IMG/VR virus record: IMGVR_UViG_3300049893_001114 | Span: 1 to 35,877 of that record | DNA: 35,877 nt | Source: a virus | Strand: one strand, 5' to 3' | In this document: positions 27,105 through 35,877 of the stretch, piece after piece | Position numbering within the stretch: the stretch's first letter is position 1 | How the letters are laid out: each line of letters begins with the position of its first letter | Notes under the pieces: model-generated | Told to the model about the DNA's origin: nothing | The model's input: the letters and a program-made list of their open reading frames with translations, nothing else | Database searches by the model: none | Position numbers and translations under genes: made by a program

Positions 27105-29423
27105 TTAGATCAGGTATGTTGCAGTGAAACAAATAAGCGCAGTGGATGACAAGTTAGACATTTGCACCGATGTATTACCCGTTGCAGCCGCTGTATTACC
27201 TGTCAAAGTGACATAGCTTTGGCCTTGGTTTACGAGGCCAACAATTGACACATAACTTGTAGCAAATCCGCTATATTGAATAGCGAAAGTACCGAACAAG
27301 TCGGAAGTATTCCTAGATGCAAATGGTAGCCCTGTTATCCTTACCTGGCCAGTTCCGCTTATTGCAGATAATTGCAATCTTCCAGTTATAGTAACTTTTA
27401 ACCCTTCACGAACCCAGTCGAATGAATTTTTTGAAAACGACTGACTACCTGATGTAGTTGCCCCAATCAAATCAAGCGTTATCGAACCTGAATCGTAATA
27501 TTCACTCGATGAAGACAGAATATTAAATTTTCCTGATGTGTTTCCAGTCAAAATATTTGAACGTCCGTATATCATCCCTGTTAAAGATGATGACTGCTCT
27601 CTAAATCCGTATTGACTATTGTTTATGAAAATATTCCCATCAGCAACAGTTCCTGAAGCATTGTAAGTGGCATCTTGATATAAATTATAAAGACCTGAGC
27701 TTCCATTGTTGCGGCCTTGGTTATTTGTAATTGTGCAGTTTTTGCCACCATTCTCTATAGCGTCACCATACATCCCAGAAATAATATTACCAGATATGAC
27801 AGTGTTTTTAGACCAGTTTTCTATACCGCATGGATAGAACCCGTCACGGTCTGGAGCCTGATTAGAGTCTTTTATTATGTTTCCGATGGCCTCATTGTCG
27901 TGACAGCTCCCATCTACAACAAAATCTATACCTGAACTAAACCCCCACCCAGAGATGGTATTAAAGTTAACTTTAATATTTGAACCATTAACACCGATGT
28001 CGCACCGCGTTAGTGTGTTAAACATTACATCGCCATTATAGTTTTCACTACCAACACCCCCAGGCAGTGATATTCCGTAGTTCATAACGCTGGCCAATAC
28101 ACCAGTTCTTGTAACTACGTTGTGATTTATTTTGTAATCATGACAAATATTTGCAACGATTGCCGCTGTATAAAATCCAACAAATTCGCAATTAGTAATC
28201 TCAAAAAATGAGCAATTTAATGTATAAATCAATGGCAATAAATTAGGGTAGCTACCTCCTCCTGCCGCTGTTAATTTTGCGTTTGCGTCGAATGTAATAC
28301 CAGAAATGAAAAAATTGCTTTTTGCTGAAAATTTAATAAAATCTAATGTTGGGATTGCTGATGCGGTTATTTTTGTAATACCAACACCACAACCAGCCCA
28401 CGATTGGTTTGAAACACCAGTTAAACCAGCCGCACCAATCAGATAATTACCAGCTGGAAAATGAATACATTTTGCGCCAGAGTTAATAGCTAACTGCACT
28501 GCTGCCGTATCATCATTTACGCCATCACCTATCGCACCCCAAAACTGAGCTAAAGGAGTTTCGTAGCCGATTCGAACCCACCTGCGACCACTCGTAACAG
28601 TGTTATTTATTGTTAGGCCACCATCGTTTGTAGCAGTCCCAGAAACGTCTTGAAAATACCCACCACCAACCATTCCGCTAGTATGCTGCTTTAAATAAAC
28701 AACCATTCCCGCCACTGTAGCGGCAGTAGTAGCAAGTTCTGAAAATGTGTTAACGGTTAAAGCTGTTTTTGTTTTTAGCAATAAGTCTGCATTTGCAGGG
28801 GTCAAAGACTTATCTGATACAGTTGAGTCTAGCGTCTCTGAGCTTGATGCAAATTCGACCACACCTTTATAGCTTTCTGTAGCATTCTGCTTCACTTGGT
28901 CAAAAAACGGTTGAGCCTGTAACATTGAAACGCTGTTATCTGTATTTTTTACAAAAAATTCTTTGTTAGAACTGCTAGGAATTGAAACAAGCGCCTCACC
29001 TATATCGGTAATTACTGGGCCTTCTTCTAATTCCGCTCCGTCCGTTGTTTTAAATAGCGCAATAGATCGAGCGGTAGAAGAATCTGGGCCGATAACGAAC
29101 CCAATATCTCGGTACTCAACTTGAAATGTAGCTGTAGCTCCGTTATTTAGAGTAATGTCATCGACACCAGCCGCAGCGTTTGTGATTTTGTATAACCGAT
29201 ATTCTGTCTCTTCGCAGCGAACATAAATAGGTCGATCATTGTCAATTTCCAAATCTGCCGCCTGCAATAGCGCGATAGTTTTATAGATAAATGTAGGAAC
29301 AATTTCATCACGGGCCTGCGCCAAAAAGTCATCTACTTTTATTGCTTTGTTTTCTTGACCAAATGCGGGGATATAATCACCACCGCCAAGCGTTTCAACT
29401 TTGGTAAATTGCGATTGTTTCAT
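27105..29423 (-). CDS. tailspike with pectate-lyase-type beta helix (depolymerase)
   Basis: 772 aa. The N-terminal 200 residues carry attachment strands and a tail-fibre-repeat-like motif (TVSDKSLTPANADLLL). The sequence AIGDGVNDDTAAVQLAINSG with HFPAGNYLIG marks the start of a right-handed beta helix (roughly residues 290-610), with repeated Asn ladders such as NTVISGNIISG. The C-terminal 150 residues look like a beta-sandwich cap. Such proteins bind and cut capsule or O-antigen. It is the last late gene and ends at the shared terminator. Confidence 0.9.
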   Translation of the reverse strand: MKQSQFTKVETLGGGDYIPAFGQENKAIKVDDFLAQARDEIVPTFIYKTIALLQAADLEIDNDRPIYVRCEETEYRLYKITNAAAGVDDITLNNGATATFQVEYRDIGFVIGPDSSTARSIALFKTTDGAELEEGPVITDIGEALVSIPSSSNKEFFVKNTDNSVSMLQAQPFFDQVKQNATESYKGVVEFASSSETLDSTVSDKSLTPANADLLLKTKTALTVNTFSELATTAATVAGMVVYLKQHTSGMVGGGYFQDVSGTATNDGGLTINNTVTSGRRWVRIGYETPLAQFWGAIGDGVNDDTAAVQLAINSGAKCIHFPAGNYLIGAAGLTGVSNQSWAGCGVGITKITASAIPTLDFIKFSAKSNFFISGITFDANAKLTAAGGGSYPNLLPLIYTLNCSFFEITNCEFVGFYTAAIVANICHDYKINHNVVTRTGVLASVMNYGISLPGGVGSENYNGDVMFNTLTRCDIGVNGSNIKVNFNTISGWGFSSGIDFVVDGSCHDNEAIGNIIKDSNQAPDRDGFYPCGIENWSKNTVISGNIISGMYGDAIENGGKNCTITNNQGRNNGSSGLYNLYQDATYNASGTVADGNIFINNSQYGFREQSSSLTGMIYGRSNILTGNTSGKFNILSSSSEYYDSGSITLDLIGATTSGSQSFSKNSFDWVREGLKVTITGRLQLSAISGTGQVRITGLPFASRNTSDLFGTFAIQYSGFATSYVSIVGLVNQGQSYVTLTGNTAAATGNTSVQMSNLSSTALICFTATYLI

Positions 29424-30481
29424 TAGAGTGTACCCACCTTAATAGCAGTCATTGAGCCACGTTGAAGGCTTGTTGTCGTTGCGCTTGAAACGCCTTGGGC
29501 GGCCATTAGATAAATCTCTGATCCAGAATCTAACCTAACTAGCGCATTGAATTTAATCACGCAGCTAGAGCTTGATACGGGCGCCTGAAATGTTACTGTC
29601 GAATTCGGGTTCTGTTCAACCGCAGTATTTGCCGCGCTTCCAACGTTTTCCCAAACATAGTTAGCAACCGTCACGGATGGAGGTGCATTTAACGATAACT
29701 TAATTTTATTCGCAGCCCCACCCCCATTATCGTTCCATTGCAAAATCCCCGTAACTTGATACCAGCCAGTAGTTAGACCGCTAATTGTTAGCGATGTGTC
29801 TTGAGCCAGTGTTGTAGCGCTTACAATTGACCATGATGTCTTTCTAACAGCCTGGCCGCGATCTGTTGCGGTTATTTTCCCGTTTACTGTTAAATCACTA
29901 TCAACCGTCCCGTTAAACGTTAGCGCATTCCAGTAGGTTAAATTCGTTGGTATGAAAGTGTTATCATCACCCTTTGAGCTGTAAATTTTACCAGCGTAAA
30001 TTGTAATTTCACCCGCTGAGTAACCGCCAGATTTTGAAGCATTCCAATAGTCAAAAAACGCAATTTGACTCCACCATTCAGAATCAAGCGCTGGCAAATT
30101 ACCTTTGTTTTGATTTTTGTCGCTTTTGTAAAAATTGCCACCATACTCAACTATTGAGTTGAGATTATAATTCTGTGCCGAACTCCACTCTCCGTATTGG
30201 CTAATGTCTGCCGAGAAGTTCACGTCATCTCTTCGCCATTGCTCAACACCTGCCGAGTCTTTCAAAACTACAGTATAAATGCCATCACCATAAATCTCTG
30301 GCACGCGCCCTTCACCCGATAAAGGCACTGGGTTTACGCTCTCATCTGCGCCTTGGCTATCTATGTAAATCGCTTTTTTTGTTGTGGTCGTTCCGTTTTC
30401 GTAAAAATATAACTTACCCGATGAGCATAGATCACCGTTTAGCTTCATAAATTGCGGCACTGGGTTTATAAAACGTTTCAT
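29423..30481 (-). CDS. tail adaptor with P22-type head-binding domain and CBM-like repeats
   Basis: 352 aa. Residues 1-95 match the P22 tailspike head-binding domain type (NPVPQFMKLNGDL, GKLYFYENGTTTTKKAIY, VVLKDSAGVEQW). Then come two tandem modules of the CBM5/12 style: residues about 99-138 (NSIVEYGGNFYKS with an EWW end) and 146-187 (EITIYAGKIYSSK). The C-terminal part is beta-rich. It likely links the tailspike to the virion and grips surface sugar or chitin-like polymer. Neighbours overlap by one and four bases. Confidence 0.82.
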   Translation of the reverse strand: MKRFINPVPQFMKLNGDLCSSGKLYFYENGTTTTKKAIYIDSQGADESVNPVPLSGEGRVPEIYGDGIYTVVLKDSAGVEQWRRDDVNFSADISQYGEWSSAQNYNLNSIVEYGGNFYKSDKNQNKGNLPALDSEWWSQIAFFDYWNASKSGGYSAGEITIYAGKIYSSKGDDNTFIPTNLTYWNALTFNGTVDSDLTVNGKITATDRGQAVRKTSWSIVSATTLAQDTSLTISGLTTGWYQVTGILQWNDNGGGAANKIKLSLNAPPSVTVANYVWENVGSAANTAVEQNPNSTVTFQAPVSSSSCVIKFNALVRLDSGSEIYLMAAQGVSSATTTSLQRGSMTAIKVGTL

Positions 30482-32253
30482 TGATTAGAGCCTCTCGTTA
30501 ATTCTCTAAGCGCTCGGTACTTCTCTGCGCGTTGCTCGGATGGCGTTTTCTTTGACACTTTTTCAGCTACTTTTTTAATGCCCTCTTTGCCCAATCCTAC
30601 CACGTCACCCGTGGCGGCAGATAGGGCCAGGTCTACAGGCTTTCCGACTTCGCTTTGCAAAGACCGTGAAGCATGAGCGCCAAAATATTTATCTAATTCA
30701 TTCGCGTATACTGCTTGCGCAATTAGGTCATCATCAAAGGTTTTGCCATACTGCCTAGTTGTGCTTTCAACTGTCTCAAGCGCCTTAATTAAACTATCTC
30801 TTGATTGAGCATTAGATAAAACTCTACGAGACACTCGACCTAATGACTTGTCGGCATTCTTGCTTAATAGATCGACCGAATTACCCGAAGCCGTTTGAAG
30901 CTCTTCGAGTGATTTCATTGTTGCCGAGTATTTCTTATTTGCCGCTCCATATTCTGGGATATTTTCAGCTAGGATATTATTCAAATCACCGCGTAACCCT
31001 TTAATAATCGACTCGCCAGTGCTTGTAACTTTGCCCATCGGCTGAGTGCCATACTCTACCTCGGTATCTATCAATTTTTTTAGGTCGTGCGCAGTGTAGG
31101 CGTCAACGTTTCCAGACTCTCGCATACGCTTTGTAATGTTATTAATTAATCGCTTATCGCCCGATGAAAACTCAATTCTAGATCCTTTAAATTGCGGGAT
31201 ATTGTTATCATCTAGCGTTACGCCAACCTCTCCAAGTGCATCAGTGAAGTTTTTAACCGCTGGGCTAAAGTCTAATTGCTCGCCTTTTAGATTTTGAATT
31301 GCGGTATCAAGCTCTTGGCCTGCCTCTTTTTTAATTGCCAGAACATTCTCTAGCCTATCCTGTAAAGACTTTCCGACAACATTTTCTGGCCTGTTTAATG
31401 CGCCATATTCCAATTCGTCTTTTGCCCTCTGAGAAATGTCGGTCATTTCAGAAAGGCGCTTTTTTGTTTCCGAATTGGCCGTCTGAATCAACCTAACTAA
31501 AGACTGATCGAATCCTTGCTTTTCTGCCGCTATAGCCGCCTTATCAGCGACCGCTTTAAACGGCACCACTTCGCTTCCAGTTGGCTCTAACTTATATCGT
31601 GATAGCTCTGGGGCCTTGTTGTTTTCTGCTAGCTTAGATATGCGCTCAAGTTCTTTGCCTCGAAATGGAAGTGAAGCAAGTTCAGCCCCTTGCGCTACCT
31701 CTTTAGCAATTGGCGCAGCCTTCCCCGCTAATTGAGCTGTAGCCGCTGGGATTGCACCAGCTCTGGCGCCCACGCCAACCGCTCCGGCCGCTGGGTCAAG
31801 AGCGCCTAATACGTCAGCCGCTTGGCCGATGTATTGTTGTGCTAACGGGTCGTTAGTTGAGAATGGCGATAACGCCTGCGCGCCCTTTAATGCCATATCC
31901 TCGGTTCTGGCTGCATCTTTGCCAAATCCACCCGTAGCGAGACCGTATAACGTGCCGCCAACCTGCCCAATAGTTGCGGGCATGGCATTGCCAAGCATTA
32001 CACCGCCTGCCTTTGCGCCTGCCGCCAGCTTGTCCAACATGCTAGGCTCTGGTTGCATTCTTTCCGTCATGGCTTGTCGCTGTTCTGCGTAGCCTTGCAT
32101 TTCAGGGGTCAGAGGTACGTCAGTATTTCGAGCCGCCTCAATGCCTTGGAAGTTGCTTTGTGCATACGCCAATATCTCTTCTTGGGTAGCATTATCGGGC
32201 GCGTTTATCTCGTAACGCTTACCGCTTGGCGAAGTTATTTCGTATCTAGCCAT
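30478..32253 (-). CDS. ejection protein, P22 gp16-like
   Basis: 591 aa (P22 gp16 is 609 aa). The first 35 residues (YEITSPSGKRYEINAP, then QEEILAYAQ) form the small N-terminal motif shared by many phage internal virion proteins. A Gly/Ala-rich, partly hydrophobic region (about 80-175) could insert into membrane; the rest is long helices. The protein would be ejected with DNA and help cross the inner membrane. Order gp7-like, gp20-like, gp16-like matches P22. Confidence 0.82.
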   Translation of the reverse strand: MARYEITSPSGKRYEINAPDNATQEEILAYAQSNFQGIEAARNTDVPLTPEMQGYAEQRQAMTERMQPEPSMLDKLAAGAKAGGVMLGNAMPATIGQVGGTLYGLATGGFGKDAARTEDMALKGAQALSPFSTNDPLAQQYIGQAADVLGALDPAAGAVGVGARAGAIPAATAQLAGKAAPIAKEVAQGAELASLPFRGKELERISKLAENNKAPELSRYKLEPTGSEVVPFKAVADKAAIAAEKQGFDQSLVRLIQTANSETKKRLSEMTDISQRAKDELEYGALNRPENVVGKSLQDRLENVLAIKKEAGQELDTAIQNLKGEQLDFSPAVKNFTDALGEVGVTLDDNNIPQFKGSRIEFSSGDKRLINNITKRMRESGNVDAYTAHDLKKLIDTEVEYGTQPMGKVTSTGESIIKGLRGDLNNILAENIPEYGAANKKYSATMKSLEELQTASGNSVDLLSKNADKSLGRVSRRVLSNAQSRDSLIKALETVESTTRQYGKTFDDDLIAQAVYANELDKYFGAHASRSLQSEVGKPVDLALSAATGDVVGLGKEGIKKVAEKVSKKTPSEQRAEKYRALRELTRGSNQ

Positions 32254-32256
32254 TAC

Positions 32257-33405
32257 CTACTCCAGTGGTTTAATTGACCAGCCGCCTTGCGTTGGCGCTG
32301 TTGTAGTTGGTTGGCCGCCTGTAAATTGCTTGCCTGCGTTTTTGTAGATAATCCCCATAGCCGAGTCCAATGCCTTTCTAGCCTCTTCTGGGCTTATGTT
32401 TGGATTTCCGAGTATGGTTGCAGCCTCTTTAACCGCTAAGGCTTCTGAGTCGGTAATAGTACCTTGCCCCTGCAGCTCTTTACGCGCAGCTAATCCAAGC
32501 ATTCCGACTAACTGATTTCGATGAGCGATTAAATCAATGCCTTTTTGGCTTCGGAAAAAGTCAGGATACCAAGCCTCACCGCGACCATAAATTAAATCTA
32601 AATCAGATTTTGATAGCGTATTGTAAAGCCTATCAGCATCACCGAGTTTATTTAACTGGCCTTGCTGTGATATTTGTTTTGCTGCTTCAGCTTGCGCTGT
32701 CTCACGGGCTGTAACGATAGCTTTTTCCATTTCTGGGGCCAGCTTGGTTTTGGTCGTGATCTCTGCGCCTGTTTTTGCCGCTGTTGTAGCTGCTTCGATG
32801 CTCGGTCTCATTCCAGCTTCAACGCCTAGCTCTGCCTGTTTGCGAGTGCCGCTCTTTTGTCCGGCAATCTTAATGCCGTACTCTTGAGCCGACTTTATAG
32901 CCTCGCGCGCTGCATTGCCTTGTAGCGGGTTCCCGTTGGGGTCTTTAACGCTAATGGCGCCATCACTCATCACCTGAATGCTAGTTCCATCATCTAGAAT
33001 CTGGCTTGATTGAACTCGCTTCTGATCGCCAGCCTGAGCTATTACCGCCCCAGTCTGCGAAATAAGATTGTCAAGCGAGGCATCGTCTAGCGGGGCGTTT
33101 TTAATTTCATCCAGACTAATGCCTACACCCTTGAGCATGTCCATATTCAGGCTGTTGACGTAGGCTTGGCGCTGATCTGCTCCAAGTGATTTAACATCGG
33201 TAGCCATGCGATTAATGACTTTTAGTTTACGCAGTGCGGTTAAATAGTCTTGTTCACTAACATTCTGCGCTTGCTGCTGCGCTTGAATATCCATGTTTTG
33301 CTTTTGGGCTGATTGGTTTTGCGCAAAAGCCATGGAGTTTAGAAAGTCTTTCCCTGCTTCGGGCGACTGAATACCAGCGACAATTGAGTTAAGTGGTGAA
33401 ACCAT
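32257..33405 (-). CDS. ejection protein, P22 gp20-like
   Basis: 382 aa, mostly helical, Gln/Ala/Lys-rich N-terminus (AQNQSAQKQNMDIQAQQQAQ) and a conserved-looking C-terminal domain with AWYPDFFRSQKGIDLIAHRN. P22 gp20 is 471 aa. The assignment is from order and composition. Confidence 0.76.
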   Translation of the reverse strand: MVSPLNSIVAGIQSPEAGKDFLNSMAFAQNQSAQKQNMDIQAQQQAQNVSEQDYLTALRKLKVINRMATDVKSLGADQRQAYVNSLNMDMLKGVGISLDEIKNAPLDDASLDNLISQTGAVIAQAGDQKRVQSSQILDDGTSIQVMSDGAISVKDPNGNPLQGNAAREAIKSAQEYGIKIAGQKSGTRKQAELGVEAGMRPSIEAATTAAKTGAEITTKTKLAPEMEKAIVTARETAQAEAAKQISQQGQLNKLGDADRLYNTLSKSDLDLIYGRGEAWYPDFFRSQKGIDLIAHRNQLVGMLGLAARKELQGQGTITDSEALAVKEAATILGNPNISPEEARKALDSAMGIIYKNAGKQFTGGQPTTTAPTQGGWSIKPLE

Positions 33406-33407
33406 TT

Positions 33408-34403
33408 TTATGCCCTTTGATTAGCTGCCCAATTTTTAAAAGCAGAGCTTGAATAATCGCCTGCATTGCTTCCAGCGCCACCCTTGAATAGCCCGCCCAA
33501 TGCTGAACCAACTGAAGAAAGGCCGCCGGCCCCAGTAAATGCACTCAACCCCTGCGCTAGCGGGCTGGCGTTCTGCGCTTGGTAGGCATAACCGCCAGCC
33601 TTAGCCGTTCCAAGGTTTTGAGCTAGTTGGGACTGTTCAGAGCCTGCACCCATATAAGCGTTGCCTTTTGCTGTGCTTTCCCCAGTGTACAGATTGGATA
33701 GGTCCTGGCCTTGGCCCAAAGTCATACCGCTAAGCATACTTGCGAGGTTTTGAGATAAGCCAGATTTAGCTGTACCCAAACTGGCGCGAAGGCCAGAAAT
33801 AGAGCTGGCCGCGTTGTAGCCACGGTCAGTTATTCCAGCTAGTCGACTGAAAGCGTTGCTAAAATCCTGCTGGGCCAATCCCGCTGCGTTTTCCTGTAGT
33901 CGCTGCATCACACCAGATTGATTACCAAGCCCGCCACCTAAAGCAGCCGCATGACGGAGTATGGCCTGCTCTTGACGATCTCTTAGCCATGATTGACCTG
34001 GTGAGTCATTGAATTGCGCATAGGCTTGTTTTTGAGCGTCCGCACCTAATGCGCCAGATAAAGCCGCTTGTAAATTGCCTGCCGCCTCGCCTTGCTGAGC
34101 ATAAGGGCTTAAAGAGCTTTCAGCGCCTTGAAAGCCACTCGCAAGCTGGCTGAATGCGTCACCGTAATTACTCGTTACATCACCGCGAGCGTTGCCGTAT
34201 GCGCCTGTTATTGCGTCTCTAGCTGATTGATAGCCAGCACCCAAACCAGTGACCGCTTTTTCAGTGTTAGCGGCCTGAATGGCTTGAGCTGCTTGAACTC
34301 CCTTGGCTTGCTGTTTTGCTGCGTCTTTTGCTGCTTTTTGTTGTTGGTTTGCGCTGTATAGCCCGAGGCCGCCAGCAACGAGAGCTGTAGATAATGCCGC
34401 CAT
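33408..34403 (-). CDS. ejection protein, P22 gp7-like
   Basis: 331 aa from the ATG at 34403 (MAALSTALVAGGLGLYSANQ), which has AAAGG nine bases upstream, inside the end of the GNAT gene; a longer reading is less likely. Short hydrophobic start, then Ala/Gly/Gln-rich helices including QRLQENAAGLAQQDFSNAF, similar to the core of P22 gp7-type pilot proteins. Ends in a Gly/Ser-rich tail. Confidence 0.8.
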   Translation of the reverse strand: MAALSTALVAGGLGLYSANQQQKAAKDAAKQQAKGVQAAQAIQAANTEKAVTGLGAGYQSARDAITGAYGNARGDVTSNYGDAFSQLASGFQGAESSLSPYAQQGEAAGNLQAALSGALGADAQKQAYAQFNDSPGQSWLRDRQEQAILRHAAALGGGLGNQSGVMQRLQENAAGLAQQDFSNAFSRLAGITDRGYNAASSISGLRASLGTAKSGLSQNLASMLSGMTLGQGQDLSNLYTGESTAKGNAYMGAGSEQSQLAQNLGTAKAGGYAYQAQNASPLAQGLSAFTGAGGLSSVGSALGGLFKGGAGSNAGDYSSSAFKNWAANQRA

Positions 34404-34404
34404 T

Positions 34405-34845
34405 TTAAAATACCTTTGTATAGCAAATTTCAGATTTTGAGTAGCCCAGCTTTTCATACATCGAACATACCTTTTCAGGCATACTCGATTGCATGGCTAC
34501 CATAGTCCAATACTTAACGCCTTTTTCCTGCGCCAACTGCTCCATAAACTTGAGCAGCGCTATACCGTTTCGGCCTTTTCTAAAATCAGGCTCAACCCAC
34601 CACGCTAATTCAGTTGCGATAACTGCCAGTGGTGTGCCGATAGATGGCGATAGTATAGCAGCCGAAAAGCCTACGATTCTATTATCGATTTCGATAACTG
34701 CGCAAAATTCGTTATCTATTGTGTGATCAATGGCGATTAAGCAGTGATCAGGGTCGAAAGGCTCACTAAATAGCGTCTCTAACCAAAATTTGCTAGCCAA
34801 ATCAACTATCTGTAGCCGATCTTCTGCCGTTGCTAGTCTAATCAT
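34405..34845 (-). CDS. GNAT-family N-acetyltransferase
   Basis: 146 aa with the acetyl-CoA fold: strands IDNRIVGFSAAIL and TELAWWVEPDFRKGRNGIAL (motif A, with R-x-G-x-x-G spacing kept as RKGRNG), and the end MYEKLGYSKSE. GNAT genes occur at this place, among the tail and ejection genes, in many podoviruses; their target is unknown. Overlaps the upstream tail gene by four bases. Confidence 0.87.
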   Translation of the reverse strand: MIRLATAEDRLQIVDLASKFWLETLFSEPFDPDHCLIAIDHTIDNEFCAVIEIDNRIVGFSAAILSPSIGTPLAVIATELAWWVEPDFRKGRNGIALLKFMEQLAQEKGVKYWTMVAMQSSMPEKVCSMYEKLGYSKSEICYTKVF

Positions 34846-35877
34846 CGAATGCGCCTTATGCCGTTGGTCACTAGGACTGCTGTTGAGTTTGTGTTGTTTT
34901 CGATATACGCCTGAGTGTAGTCATTGACGTTTAAATTTAACTGCCACGGAATAACGAATCGTGACGGGCTTACGTTGCTAATCTGCGCGGTTACTTTTGT
35001 GCTAGGCAAAATAGTGCCGGTTAAAGCTAGATAAACCGATACAGTTACAGGCGTTCCCGTAGTTGCTTGCACATAAAAAACATCATCAGTCGGGAATGTA
35101 ATTCGCTTCTCGCTGAGGCTTGTTAGTTTTCCGCTGCCGTTTGTGCTGAATTTAGATAGCCGCTCGGTGGCCCATGTTGAACTATTGATTAGTGTCGGAG
35201 TATTGACCGCGCTAAATGTCGTATTTGTTGCATTACCGTTGAAATATATCAGCGCATCCGAAATCGTATCTTCTAAGCCGCCATTGTCAGAAGCCTCTAC
35301 GCGAATATCCGATATAGTAATTCCACCGGCTAGCGGGGCCATTGCTGAGGCGCCAAGGCCACATGACTCAATAGTTAAAATGTTATTCGCTGAAATGTTG
35401 GCGCTGTTTGCCAATGCGTAAAGAAATGATGAACCGCTGGGCCCGCTGGGCTCAATGTCTCGAAATTCCCCACCGCTTACAACCGCATTTGAAATATCGA
35501 ATAGTTTATGAGTAACCGAAGTCGCAACCGTGAAAACTTTTGTGGCCGAAAGGATACGAATATCGTTATTAAATACGAACCCCTGCCCCGTTATCGAAGC
35601 GATTAGGACGTTACTCCAGTTAAAGTTCGTGAAGTTGGTGCCAGTCCCTGTAAACGAACCCAAATGCTTAACCGCGTATATAGATGAATCTTGAACGACA
35701 CTAATACCAGCACCAGAGAAGTCTATAAGCGTTCCATTGGGGCATTCAAAACCTAATTGATTGATCGCCCAGCTAGCATTGACAGAGGTAAACATCACAC
35801 CAGTCCCCGTGTAAATCAATGCCGAATAAAACGAGTTTTTGGACGTTATGTAAACGCCATTTTGCACAATGAACCGC
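34842..35877 (-). CDS. virion/tail protein, C-terminal part (continues at the left end of the window)
   Basis: Remaining residues of the 427-aa protein whose start is at 404. With the 156-base overlap removed, 248 bases at the left end plus 1036 here give exactly 428 codons, so the join keeps the frame. This part is a long series of beta strands (for example TNFTNFNWSNVLIASITGQG), Asn/Thr/Ser-rich, which suggests a solenoid or fibre, and ends basic (NGIRRIR). Reading from the internal GTG at 35867 would be an artefact of the contig edge. Confidence 0.85.
   Translation of the reverse strand, partial: RFIVQNGVYITSKNSFYSALIYTGTGVMFTSVNASWAINQLGFECPNGTLIDFSGAGISVVQDSSIYAVKHLGSFTGTGTNFTNFNWSNVLIASITGQGFVFNNDIRILSATKVFTVATSVTHKLFDISNAVVSGGEFRDIEPSGPSGSSFLYALANSANISANNILTIESCGLGASAMAPLAGGITISDIRVEASDNGGLEDTISDALIYFNGNATNTTFSAVNTPTLINSSTWATERLSKFSTNGSGKLTSLSEKRITFPTDDVFYVQATTGTPVTVSVYLALTGTILPSTKVTAQISNVSPSRFVIPWQLNLNVNDYTQAYIENNTNSTAVLVTNGIRRIR
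35722..35877. repeat. terminal overlap, right copy
   Basis: Matches 1-156 with three differences, each silent in the tail gene (Gly, Pro and Gly codons). Subtracting it gives a circle of 35,721 bp. Confidence 0.93.

Overview
The window is a complete tailed-phage genome, probably assembled from a metagenome or mixed population. Its first 156 bases match its last 156 bases with only three differences, so it closes into a circle of about 35.7 kb without the overlap. One tail gene runs across the join. The head and packaging genes follow the P22 plan: small and large terminase, portal, scaffold, coat, gp4 and gp10 tail factors, then three ejection-type proteins and a tailspike with a P22-like adaptor in front of it. 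The early genes follow the lambda plan: an O-like initiator with iterons inside it, a P-like loader, NinB and NinG, and a holin, endolysin, Rz/Rz1 lysis cassette. The phage is therefore a P22-like podovirus, most likely of a gammaproteobacterium. I found no integrase, CI-like repressor, tRNA or CRISPR.

Layout, starting from the divergent early promoters near 24.8-24.9 kb. To the right, on the plus strand (24.9-27.1 kb), is a short recombination operon: Rad52-like annealing protein, YqaJ/PD-(D/E)XK exonuclease and a possible SSB. It ends in a terminator shared with the tailspike gene. Everything else is on the minus strand, read from 24.8 kb down to 1 and then across the join from 35.9 down to 27.1 kb. 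The order is small early genes; a leader RNA with a promoter and a long hairpin; a homing-endonuclease-like gene; O and P with the replication origin; an IbrB/IbrA-type ParB and PAPS-reductase-like module; many small overlapping genes; NinB and NinG; a 459-nt gene-free stretch ending in a terminator; lysis; a carbohydrate-esterase and surface-protein block; packaging and head; tail and ejection; tailspike.

The most striking content is two integron-style gene cassette arrays, at about 14.6-15.8 kb and 22.8-23.7 kb. Each has three attC sites that fold as textbook attC hairpins (R and L arms, unpaired spacer, extrahelical base) and three tiny promoterless genes whose stop codons mostly lie inside the attC core. 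Each array ends at a copy of the same 63-bp element. No integron integrase is present, so these are CALIN-like clusters (attC sites without integrase) in a virus. Their cargo includes a DEDD-type exonuclease, a small membrane protein and several small Cys-rich proteins. The cassettes lie in the direction of phage transcription and would be expressed from the early operon. The attC sites fall into three families, each present once per array in a cyclically permuted order.

Other points of note are a large terminase whose ATPase motif can only be reached from a non-standard (ATT) start, a small gene before the small terminase broken by one extra base, and synonymous-only differences between the contig ends that show natural strain variation.
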